From DASQZJ01 sp035638775 (GTDB lineage Bacteria; Pseudomonadota; Gammaproteobacteria; UBA5335; SLRW01), in contig DASQZJ010000020.1 in assembly GCA_035638775.1 (NCBI GenBank), positions 62,001 through 126,000 on the forward strand: 64,000 bases of DNA, read 5' to 3'. Shown piece by piece: positions 57,293 to 64,000 of the stretch. The notes beneath the pieces are model-generated. The model searched no databases. It saw nothing but the letters and a program-made list of their open reading frames with translations, and was not told the origin of the DNA. Numbering within the stretch: the stretch's first letter is position 1; the number at the start of each line of letters is the position of its first letter. Both the position numbers and the translations under genes were made by a program.

Positions 57293-59473
57293 CTATTTCC
57301 TCCGCGCCCCGCGGCGCTCGCGCCGCATGAAGGTCACCACGCCGGGCACCACCAGCAGCGCCAGGACCCCCGCCACCGCCCAGAGAGGCCACAACACCGG
57401 CTGATTCCAGCGGCGACGGTCGCGGGCGCGCTCGCGCGGATCCAGACGCAGGTACTTGAGGGTGTTGTTGGCCATCATGTTGGGCTTGGCGTTGTGCACC
57501 CAGGACTGGTAGAGCGTGTAGTTCTCCGGGTAGAAGCCCCAGATCCAGGGCGCGTCCTGCTGGGCGATATGCACCATGCGGTGGATGATGGCGAGCCGCT
57601 TCGGCCCGTCCGGCATCGCCCGCATCTGCTGGTACAGCCTGTCGAACTCCGGGTTGTGGTAGTTGGCCACGTTCTCGCCGTGGTACTTCGCCTTGCCGTT
57701 GGGGCCATAGAGCAGCGAGAGAAAATTCTGCGGGTCCGGATAGTCCGCGTTCCAGCCCCAGACGAAGATCTGGGCGTTGCCGTCGGCCATCTTCTGCTGG
57801 AAGCGGTTGTAGGTGGTGTTGCGCACGACCAGCTGCACGCCCAGGCGGTCGAACTGCTTCCGGTACCAGTCCAGGCGGGCCTTGTCCTCCGGCCCACTGG
57901 CGGAGATGTCCAGGTGCAGCAGCAGCGGCTGGCCGGTCTTCGCGCTCACCCCGCCGGGATAGCCGGCCTGCGCCAGCAGCCTGTGGGCCGCCTTCATCGG
58001 CTTGCGCACCGCGTGCCCGTTCTCCCACCGGTACACGTAGGGGTCGATCCCGGTCCTGCCGGCCTGGTGACCGAAGATGCCCGGCGGGATCGGCCCCTGG
58101 GCGGCAATGCCCCGGCCATTGAGGAAGATGGCGATGAAGCTCTCGTAGTTCACCGCGATGGAGATCGCCTGACGCAGCTTGCGGGCCCGTTCGCCGTAGC
58201 CGCCCACCACGGGGTCGAGCATGTTGAAGCCCATGTAGAAGATCGTCGGCGCCGCCGCGACCTTCAGCTGCATGCCCTTGGCCTTCATGCTCCGGGTCAG
58301 GTGTGCGTTGCCCTGGCTGCCGATGTTGACGGCCTGGTCAAAGCTGTCGGAGCTGATCCCCGACATGTCGTAGTAGCCCTGCAGGAACTTGTTCCAGTAC
58401 GGGATGTTCTCCTTCTCCAGTGAAAACACCACGCGGTGGATGAACGGCAGCCGATCACCGGCGTCATCCAGCAGCCCGGCCTTGCGGTCGCCGGGCATAC
58501 CCGAGTCCGGGTAGGTCTCGCGGTGAAAATCGGGGTTCTGCACCAGCACCATGCGCCGGTTCGGGTTGTTCTCGGTCAGCATGTAGGCGCCGGTGCCAAC
58601 CGGATACTGGTCCAGGGTGATGTTCCGGTCCTGCAGCACCTTCTGGCTGTAGAAGCGGGCCACCTCCGGCGGCACCGGGGCGAAGAACGGCATGGCCAGC
58701 CAGTAGCGCAGCTGCGGGTAGCGCCCCTTCACCTCGATCCGGAACGTGTAGCGACCGGTGGCCTTCACACCCTTCATGGGGATCCTGGCCAGGTCCACGA
58801 ACGCGCCCTCGCCGGCCTTCTCCTGCCGCGCCCGCACCTTCGCCACGCGCTTGGCGAAGGCCTCGAAGCCGACGATGTGGTCCTGCATCAGGCTGAAGAT
58901 GGGCGAGTGCACGTGCGGGTCGGCCAGGCGCTTGATCTCGTAGACGTAGTCCGAGGCCACCAGCTCCCGCGTGCCGGTATGCGGGAAGTCCGTGATGCTG
59001 GAGTAGCCCGACACGTCCGAGGCGGTCAGGTGCATGTACCGCGGCCTGCCGTCCGGACCCTTCGCGAACGCCGGCTGCGGCTGGTAGCGGATGCCGTGGC
59101 GCAGGTGGATGGTGTAGACGCTGCAGGCGATGCGGTCCGGGTCCGGATGCGGCCCCAGCGCACGCCCCTGCGCATCGAGATAGCGCGGCTTCGGGACCTT
59201 CGTGGCCGTCAGCGGCACCAGCTGGTAGGGACGCTTGAGGTAGGCGTACTGGAGCGGCGGCTCGTAGACCGGCCCGATGAAGGTGTACTCGTCGGAGGAA
59301 TAGGCCCGCGCCGGGTCCAGGTGGCGCGGCTGCTCCTGGAACGAGGCGTACAGCGTGTTGGCGTCCGGCCGGGCGTAGGGGTAGGGGTCGTTCCAGGGCC
59401 CGCTGCAGCCGCCGCACAGGAGCAGAAGCAGCGCCACCGCCGCCGTACGCCACGCCCTGCTGCCTACCTGCAT
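57293..59473 (-). CDS. Oligopeptide-binding protein (SBP_bac_5 family)
   Basis: A 726-residue periplasmic binding protein with a lipoprotein-like signal (VALLLLLCGGCSGPW; possible lipidation at Cys23, though the lipobox is atypical). The mature part has the usual landmarks (LDPARAYSSDEYTFIGPVYE; TGAYMLTENNPNRRMVLVQN; WNADYPDPQNFLSLLYGPNG) and a C-terminal hydrophobic segment (LWPLWAVAGVLALLVVPGVV) that is unusual for a soluble binding protein and suggests a membrane anchor at both ends. ATG 59473 is the signal-peptide start. It is the first gene of the transporter operon. Confidence 0.88.
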   Translation of the reverse strand: MQVGSRAWRTAAVALLLLLCGGCSGPWNDPYPYARPDANTLYASFQEQPRHLDPARAYSSDEYTFIGPVYEPPLQYAYLKRPYQLVPLTATKVPKPRYLDAQGRALGPHPDPDRIACSVYTIHLRHGIRYQPQPAFAKGPDGRPRYMHLTASDVSGYSSITDFPHTGTRELVASDYVYEIKRLADPHVHSPIFSLMQDHIVGFEAFAKRVAKVRARQEKAGEGAFVDLARIPMKGVKATGRYTFRIEVKGRYPQLRYWLAMPFFAPVPPEVARFYSQKVLQDRNITLDQYPVGTGAYMLTENNPNRRMVLVQNPDFHRETYPDSGMPGDRKAGLLDDAGDRLPFIHRVVFSLEKENIPYWNKFLQGYYDMSGISSDSFDQAVNIGSQGNAHLTRSMKAKGMQLKVAAAPTIFYMGFNMLDPVVGGYGERARKLRQAISIAVNYESFIAIFLNGRGIAAQGPIPPGIFGHQAGRTGIDPYVYRWENGHAVRKPMKAAHRLLAQAGYPGGVSAKTGQPLLLHLDISASGPEDKARLDWYRKQFDRLGVQLVVRNTTYNRFQQKMADGNAQIFVWGWNADYPDPQNFLSLLYGPNGKAKYHGENVANYHNPEFDRLYQQMRAMPDGPKRLAIIHRMVHIAQQDAPWIWGFYPENYTLYQSWVHNAKPNMMANNTLKYLRLDPRERARDRRRWNQPVLWPLWAVAGVLALLVVPGVVTFMRRERRGARRK

Positions 59474-59555
59474 CGACCCGCCATCTGCCGTCCCGGTGCG
59501 CCTCGGTCCTCGTTCCGGGACTTTACTGGAACGCCCGCACCGGTCCAAGCGCCGA

Positions 59556-60977
59556 TCAGGGAAGCGTGAAACCCGCGGATTGAGCCAGCTGCCGCAGTTG
59601 CGAGAAGTCCGGCGGCGTCACCGGCAGGCCGTTGCTGCAGGGCATGCCGAACGGGCCTTGCGGGACATCGTATGCCGGGGCACCGGTATCGGGGCTGGCG
59701 AAATCCAGTGCATAGGCCAGGTTGCGCGCATGCGCGTCGCGCACCGACAGCGCCGGCAGGTTCCAGCGCCACTCGATCATCTTCAGCACGGAGGTGTGAT
59801 CGTAGTAGTCCGCGTGTTCCACGTGGCCCCGCCGTGCGAAGGGCGAGATCACCATCGTCGGCACCCGGAAGCCGAGCAGGCCATCGTAGCCCAGTGTCTG
59901 CTCCACCGGGGAAACCGGCCCCTTCGGCGGAGCGATATGGTCGAAGAACCCGCCCCATTCGTCGTAGGTGATCACCAGCACCGTGCTGTCCCAGTTCGGG
60001 CTCGCGGTCACCGCCCGGTAGACCTCGCCCAGGAAGGCCTCGCCGTCGCGGATGTCGGCGAAGGGATGATCGTCATTGGAAATGCCCTGGCCCTCGCCCC
60101 CGAAGCGGGGATCGAGGAAGGAGAGCTGCGGCAGCATCCCGGCGGCCGCGTCGGCCAGGAAGGCGGCATACGGCCGGGAGACGGACAGATACTTGTCCCC
60201 CCACAGAGCAGTGAAGGGGATATCCGAGAAGTAGTAAGCGTGGGTCAGGCCCGCGGCCGCGCAGCGGTCCCAGATGGTCGGCAACGTGGAGATGGTGGTG
60301 GTGTTGGACAGCCGGTCCGTCTGCGCCGCGTGCATGAAGAAGCGGTTGGGATAGGTCGGGCCCAGGATGCCGCAGAAGTAGCGGTCGAAGGTGGTCCAGT
60401 CCGGCACCGCCTGGCCCAGGAACGACAGGTCCTTCTGTTCGTAGTAGCCGATCGGGAACAGGTCGTCGGTACCGGCCTTCAGCCAGCCGTCGCAGCGCCC
60501 GTCGTCGTACTGGATCCGCCCGCCCTTGTAGGAATGATCCGGATCGCCCTTGCTGCAGTTCTGGTACATCGGCGCCAGCGGGTAGCTGGCATGCCACTGC
60601 CCCTGCTTGTCCTGGTAGCTCAACCCGGCCTGGCGCCCGTCGGCGCCGGGCAGCCAGCCAAGGTAGTGATCGAATGAGCGGTTCTCCATCATCACCACCA
60701 CCACGTGCTCGATGCCCGAGCGCGTGGGATCCGGCAGCGAGGCGTGCGACGCGCTGCTCGGGCCGCCATGGCCGACCGGCGACCGATGCGTGTCGCTCGC
60801 CGGCGGTCCGCCGGCACCGTTGCCGGGCCCCGCGCCACCGTGGCCCTTGCAGGCGGACAGCGCCAGCGAGCCGGCCGCTGCCGCCATGCCGCCCAGGAAC
60901 AGCCGGCGGCGCCGATCGATGCCGCCGCCGTCGCCGGTGCCGCGGTCTTCCCTGTCGTCGTTCCTGTCGCTTCCCAT
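59556..60977 (-). CDS. TAT-exported phosphoesterase (phospholipase C/acid phosphatase family)
   Basis: A 473-residue PF04185-type enzyme. The N-terminus carries a twin-arginine signal (RRRRLFLGGMAAAAGSLAL) followed by SAC, so it may be lipid-anchored as well. The catalytic domain shows VVMMENRSFDHYLGWLPG with the metal- and nucleophile-bearing ENRSFDH, and later VITYDEWGGFFDHIAPP and MVISPFARRGHVEHADYYDH. Substrate choice between phospholipids and phosphomonoesters is not visible. Its start lies 24 bp after the stop of the related upstream gene, so they form an operon with it. Confidence 0.87.
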   Translation of the reverse strand: MGSDRNDDREDRGTGDGGGIDRRRRLFLGGMAAAAGSLALSACKGHGGAGPGNGAGGPPASDTHRSPVGHGGPSSASHASLPDPTRSGIEHVVVVMMENRSFDHYLGWLPGADGRQAGLSYQDKQGQWHASYPLAPMYQNCSKGDPDHSYKGGRIQYDDGRCDGWLKAGTDDLFPIGYYEQKDLSFLGQAVPDWTTFDRYFCGILGPTYPNRFFMHAAQTDRLSNTTTISTLPTIWDRCAAAGLTHAYYFSDIPFTALWGDKYLSVSRPYAAFLADAAAGMLPQLSFLDPRFGGEGQGISNDDHPFADIRDGEAFLGEVYRAVTASPNWDSTVLVITYDEWGGFFDHIAPPKGPVSPVEQTLGYDGLLGFRVPTMVISPFARRGHVEHADYYDHTSVLKMIEWRWNLPALSVRDAHARNLAYALDFASPDTGAPAYDVPQGPFGMPCSNGLPVTPPDFSQLRQLAQSAGFTLP

Positions 60978-61001
60978 GTCGCTTCCCCGATCCCCGCCGG
61001 A

Positions 61002-62210
61002 CTACGGTGTCATCTGCCGGTTGTAGACGTCACCGCCGAAGGCCTTGAGGCCGCTCTGGCCCGCGTAGCCCAGATAGCCCAGGCCGAACAGCTGCTCCAC
61101 GCTCTTGAGGAACGCGTAGTGGTTGTACGGCGTGTCGTTGACCGAGCCGGGCACGACGTACTGCGACAGGATCAAGGCGCCGGTGCGCCCGCCGCCCGGG
61201 CCCACGATGCCGGGCAGCGGCGAGTCCGGCCCGGGCTGCTCGTTGCAGCAGGCCGAGGCGTCGGTGTTGCTGTTGCCGAACTCCGCCTCGTCGAACAGGA
61301 TCACGATCATGCCGTCGAGCTGGTAGGCCGGGGAGGAGCGGATCACGGGGATCCACTGCCGCAGGAAGTCGTCCGCGGAAACCAGCCCGCCCGGCTCGCC
61401 ATCCACGCAGGGCGAATCGTGGCCATCGTGGCACAGGTTGGGTGCGATGAAGACGAAGTTCGGGGTCGTCTTCACGCTCTGCAGGTCCTGTGGCAGGCGC
61501 TTGAGCGGCACGTCGTGCCGGGCACAGGTGTTGCTGTCGATGATCGAGTGGAAGTACACGAACGGGTTGTGCCGGGCCGCGTACTGGTCGCCCACGCTGG
61601 CGCTCTGGGTGTTGTCCTGGCTGTTCAGCGCAGGGTGGCGACAGGTGTCCGGCTGGGTCGCGGAGTTGCCCATGTCCTCGAGGTAGGCGCCCCAGGTCAA
61701 ACCGGCCTCCTGCAGCTGGCCGGCCAGCGTCTTCACGTCGGGCGGATACACGCAACCCTGGCCGATCGCCTGGCCGTCCGGGCCGAGCACCGGCGCGCCG
61801 ACGAAGTCGCTGTAGACCTGGCAGTCGGCCTGCGTCTGGGGATTGGGCGCCTGACCGCTGATCAGCGCGATGTAGTTGTCGAGGCTGTTGTGGCCGATGC
61901 CGTAGTACTGGCTCAACAGCTCGCCCTGGGAAGTGAGTTGCTTCGACAGGTAGGGCGCGGGTGAATCCGGGCCGAAGGTTTCGCTGTAACCCTTGTTCTC
62001 CAGCACGATCACGAACACGTGCTTTGGGCGCAGCGAGGCCTGTTGCGGCGGGTCTGCGGGCGCGGTACCGGAAGCGGCGGCGGGAGGCTTCGCGCTGCCC
62101 GGATCGGCACTGGCACCGGTCTGCTTGCAGCCGGCCAGGACCGGCACGGCCAGCAGGATCAGCAGCAGCGCCAGTCGCGACCGGCGGCGGTGAGGATTGT
62201 CTGCTGGCAT
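61002..62210 (-). CDS. Lipoprotein phosphoesterase family protein
   Basis: A 402-residue PF04185-type protein. ATG 62210 begins a lipoprotein signal (LALLLILLAVPVLAGC, Cys as the lipidated residue). After a low-complexity Ala/Pro linker comes VFVIVLENKGYSETFGPDSP, the ENxxY variant of the family's nucleophile motif. GHNSLDNYIALISGQAP, VFIAPNLCHDGHDSPC and VILFDEAEFGNSN are further metal-binding segments. Several cysteine pairs suggest a disulfide-rich periplasmic enzyme. It precedes the TAT-exported homologue in one operon. The frame is open to 62309, but no signal peptide precedes ATG 62210. Confidence 0.85.
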   Translation of the reverse strand: MPADNPHRRRSRLALLLILLAVPVLAGCKQTGASADPGSAKPPAAASGTAPADPPQQASLRPKHVFVIVLENKGYSETFGPDSPAPYLSKQLTSQGELLSQYYGIGHNSLDNYIALISGQAPNPQTQADCQVYSDFVGAPVLGPDGQAIGQGCVYPPDVKTLAGQLQEAGLTWGAYLEDMGNSATQPDTCRHPALNSQDNTQSASVGDQYAARHNPFVYFHSIIDSNTCARHDVPLKRLPQDLQSVKTTPNFVFIAPNLCHDGHDSPCVDGEPGGLVSADDFLRQWIPVIRSSPAYQLDGMIVILFDEAEFGNSNTDASACCNEQPGPDSPLPGIVGPGGGRTGALILSQYVVPGSVNDTPYNHYAFLKSVEQLFGLGYLGYAGQSGLKAFGGDVYNRQMTP

Positions 62211-62257
62211 GACGTTTCGTCCCTGGAACGTTACGGAATCCGCTTGCACGGCCCGGA

Positions 62258-62263
62258 AGTATA
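62258..62263 (-). promoter_or_regulatory. Possible -10 of the phosphoesterase operon
   Basis: TATACT on the minus strand 48 bp before ATG 62210, in a short AT-rich patch (62256-62286). No convincing -35 was found. Confidence 0.3.
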
Positions 62264-62404
62264 CGGAGTGTATATTACTGGAATATGACCGGACAGAAAG
62301 CTGTATCACGTTTCCGGATTCCCGGAATGCGTCCCGCGCCCTATGCTTGGCCAGCGCGCCTGCAAGCGCAGGACGGATTGACGCGTGCCAACCCGGAGGC
62401 AGCC

Positions 62405-62806
62405 ATGGCAGACAAGGAAATCATTCGCGTATCCCCTTTCTCCGAGGGCGCCGAGCGCCTCGGCGTGCCCATCTCCACCGCCGTGCGCGGCAACGGCATG
62501 GTGTTCGTCTCGGGCATGCCGCCACTCGACCCGCGCACCGGCCGTCCGGTGCAGGGCGACATGGAACGGAAGGCCACGCAGTGCCTGGAGAACGTCCGGA
62601 CGGTGCTCGAAACGGCCGGCAGCAGCCTCGAGAAGGTGCTGAAGGTCACCGTCTACGCCACCGATCCGGACCAGTTCGCCGTCATCAACCGGGCCTACGC
62701 GCGCTTCTTCCGCGAGGACTTCCCGGCCCGGACCTTCGTCGCTGTGAAGGGGTGGCCGGAGGCGATGGGATTCGACATCGAGATCGAGTGCACGGCGCTC
62801 GCGTGA
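62405..62806 (+). CDS. RidA/YjgF family protein
   Basis: A 133-residue trimeric RidA-like protein. GNGMVFVSGMPPLDPRTGRP and the conserved QCLENVRTVLETAGSSLEKV helix are present, followed by VTVYATDPDQFAVINRAYARFF and DFPARTFVAVKGW. The invariant Arg of true RidA enzymes (in the PARTxVxV motif) is retained, consistent with 2-aminoacrylate or imine deaminase activity. ATG 62405 follows GGAGGCAG. MscS follows on the same strand 74 bp later behind its own promoter. Confidence 0.88.
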   Translation: MADKEIIRVSPFSEGAERLGVPISTAVRGNGMVFVSGMPPLDPRTGRPVQGDMERKATQCLENVRTVLETAGSSLEKVLKVTVYATDPDQFAVINRAYARFFREDFPARTFVAVKGWPEAMGFDIEIECTALA

Positions 62807-62836
62807 GCCCGCGTCGTCGTTCCGGCGACCCGCCGC

Positions 62837-62842
62837 TATAAT
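62837..62842 (+). promoter_or_regulatory. -10 box of the MscS gene
   Basis: A perfect TATAAT lies 38 bp upstream of the MscS ATG. The -35 region 17 bp further up has no good TTGACA match, so strength is uncertain. Confidence 0.4.
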
Positions 62843-62880
62843 GAGCCCCGCTTCGTCCGCCGAGCCGACCGAGGGACATC

Positions 62881-64000
62881 ATGCTGCACAGCGGATTCTG
62901 GAAGGACGTGCTGGCCTTCTACCACGACTGGTCGTGGCTGTTCTGGGCCACCGGCATCGTGTTCGTCTGCGCTGCCGCCAACTTCATCATCCAGCGCTTC
63001 GTCCAGCGCTTCGTCCAGCGCCTGGCGCGGACCTCGACGGCATTGTGGGACGACGCCCTGGTCGAGGCCCTCAACACGCCGCTGCAGATCTTCGTCTGGA
63101 TCATCGGCGTGAGCGTCGCGGCACACATCGCCATCGCGGGCAACCCCCAGTCGACCCTCGCCGCCGTGTTCCAGCAGGCCCGGGCGGTCGCGATCATCGG
63201 CGACGTCGCCTGGTTCGCCCTGCGCTTCTCGGTGCGGCTGCAGCGAGCCTACGCGACCAAGCGCAACCGCCGCGGCGAAGCCGTGGACATCACGGCGGTC
63301 GACGCCATGGGCAAGCTGGCCCGGGCCAGCATCGTGATCGTCGCCGCGCTGGTAGCGTTGCAGACGCTGGGCTTTTCCATCTCGGGCCTGCTCGCCTTCG
63401 GCGGCATCGGCGGCATCGCCGTGGGCTTCGCCGCCCAGGGCTTCGTCGCCAACCTGTTCGGCGGGCTGACCGTGTACACCGCCCGCCCGTTCAAGGTCGG
63501 CGAATGGATCGTGCTGCCACAGCAGGACCTGATGGGCACGGTGGAGGAGATCGGCTGGCGCACCACGCGCGTGCTGAGCTTCGACCGGCGGCCGTACTAC
63601 GTCCCCAACTCCCTGTTCAACACCGCGATCGTCGAGAACGGCACGCGCATGCTCAACCGCCGCATCTTCGAGACGGTGGGCATCCGCTACGACGACATCG
63701 AGCAGATGCGGCCGATCCTGGACGACATCCGCGCCCACATCGCGGCGCGCGAGGACATCGACCACGACCAGGCGGTGATGATCAACTTCGACACCTACGC
63801 GGCCAGCTCGCTGAACATCGTGATCTACTGCTTCACCCGCACCACGGACTGGGCCGGATACAAGCAGGTAAAGGAAGCCCTGCTGCTCAAGATCGCGGAG
63901 ATCGTGCTGGGCCACGGCGCCGAGTTCGCCTTCCCGACCCAGACCGTGCACGTGCCCGACGGCATCAGCGTCTCCGGGTCGCCGTCACCGGACCGGGCGT
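62881..64000 (+). CDS. MscS-family mechanosensitive channel (3' end cut by window)
   Basis: At least 373 residues, open to the window edge with no stop. The N-terminus has a membrane helix (WLFWATGIVFVCAAANFIIQ), a second set of helices follows, and the pore motif is FGGIGGIAVGFAAQGFVANL, with GLTVYTARPFKVGEWI after it. The cytosolic beta domain starts GTVEEIGWRTTRVLSFDRRP, as in the YbdG/YnaI-like branch. Such channels release solutes on hypo-osmotic shock. ATG 62881 follows GAGGGAC. A 12-base tandem repeat gives QRFVQRFVQR at residues 38-47. Confidence 0.88.
   Translation, partial: MLHSGFWKDVLAFYHDWSWLFWATGIVFVCAAANFIIQRFVQRFVQRLARTSTALWDDALVEALNTPLQIFVWIIGVSVAAHIAIAGNPQSTLAAVFQQARAVAIIGDVAWFALRFSVRLQRAYATKRNRRGEAVDITAVDAMGKLARASIVIVAALVALQTLGFSISGLLAFGGIGGIAVGFAAQGFVANLFGGLTVYTARPFKVGEWIVLPQQDLMGTVEEIGWRTTRVLSFDRRPYYVPNSLFNTAIVENGTRMLNRRIFETVGIRYDDIEQMRPILDDIRAHIAAREDIDHDQAVMINFDTYAASSLNIVIYCFTRTTDWAGYKQVKEALLLKIAEIVLGHGAEFAFPTQTVHVPDGISVSGSPSPDRA

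Noticed and set aside
62836..63951. A 371-codon minus-strand frame at the right edge
   Set aside because: Antisense to the MscS gene, whose pore motif and membrane helices are clear on the plus strand.

Overview
The window is high-GC bacterial chromosome, densely packed with genes on both strands. It has no rRNA, tRNA, CRISPR array, prophage or insertion sequence that I can see. The content points to a Gram-negative gammaproteobacterium: priA, argS and a SPOR-domain (FtsN-like) gene in a row, uvrD, lipA, an AcpH-type phosphodiesterase, an LpxH-like gene fragment, a TAT-exported phosphoesterase and several lipobox lipoproteins. A sulfide:quinone reductase that closely resembles the Acidithiobacillus type and keeps its three catalytic cysteines suggests a sulfur-oxidising lifestyle. 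That placement is inference; the sequence does not name the species.

Layout. 1-3.6 kb: an outer-membrane barrel protein, two exported proteins and an HNH endonuclease. 3.8-6.6 kb: a three-gene proton-translocating transhydrogenase operon (split alpha subunit plus beta), closed by a strong hairpin. 6.6-7.05 kb: an AT-rich gap holding consensus DnaA boxes, a possible replication origin or DnaA-controlled promoter. 7-14.6 kb: priA, msrB, argS, a SPOR protein and convergent uvrD. 14.7-25.4 kb: asnB, an acyl-CoA synthetase, lipA, a methyltransferase, a GFA-type zinc protein, a D-2-hydroxyacid dehydrogenase, an aldo/keto reductase and a ClC channel. 25.4-30.4 kb: a leftward cassette (glycosyltransferase, DUF2334 deacetylase, UPF0104 membrane protein) diverging from an esterase and an SDR. 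30.4-33.9 kb: two small envelope proteins, then a leftward acyl-CoA cluster (enoyl-CoA hydratase, thioesterase, SDR) and a tiny lipoprotein. 34-43.3 kb: a DUF1330 protein, SQR, a beta-CASP hydrolase, a truncated LpxH-like gene, two divergent diguanylate cyclases, AcpH, GlpQ and OsmC. 43.7-52.9 kb: oligopeptidase B, DUF2905, AcvB/VirJ, Kup, MprF and SixA. 52.9-59.5 kb: a leftward four-gene oligopeptide ABC transporter. 59.6-62.2 kb: two exported phosphoesterases. 62.4-64 kb: RidA and an MscS channel cut by the window end.

Functional themes. Envelope lipid handling recurs: MprF makes and flips lysyl-phosphatidylglycerol, AcvB/VirJ homologues hydrolyse it in the periplasm, GlpQ and the phosphoesterases attack phosphodiesters, and AcpH acts on acyl carrier protein. 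Energy and redox genes are Pnt, SQR and the FAD dehydrogenase. Ion and osmotic control is represented by ClC, Kup and MscS.

The most unusual non-coding finding is a family of three intergenic elements (9302-9471, 37357-37517, 43423-43611). Each has a core of 114-119 bp flanked by oppositely oriented arrays of 7-bp repeats. The heptamer differs between copies (TTTTAAG in one, TTTTAGG in another), yet left and right arms stay complementary within each of the two intact copies. I do not recognise this as a named family.
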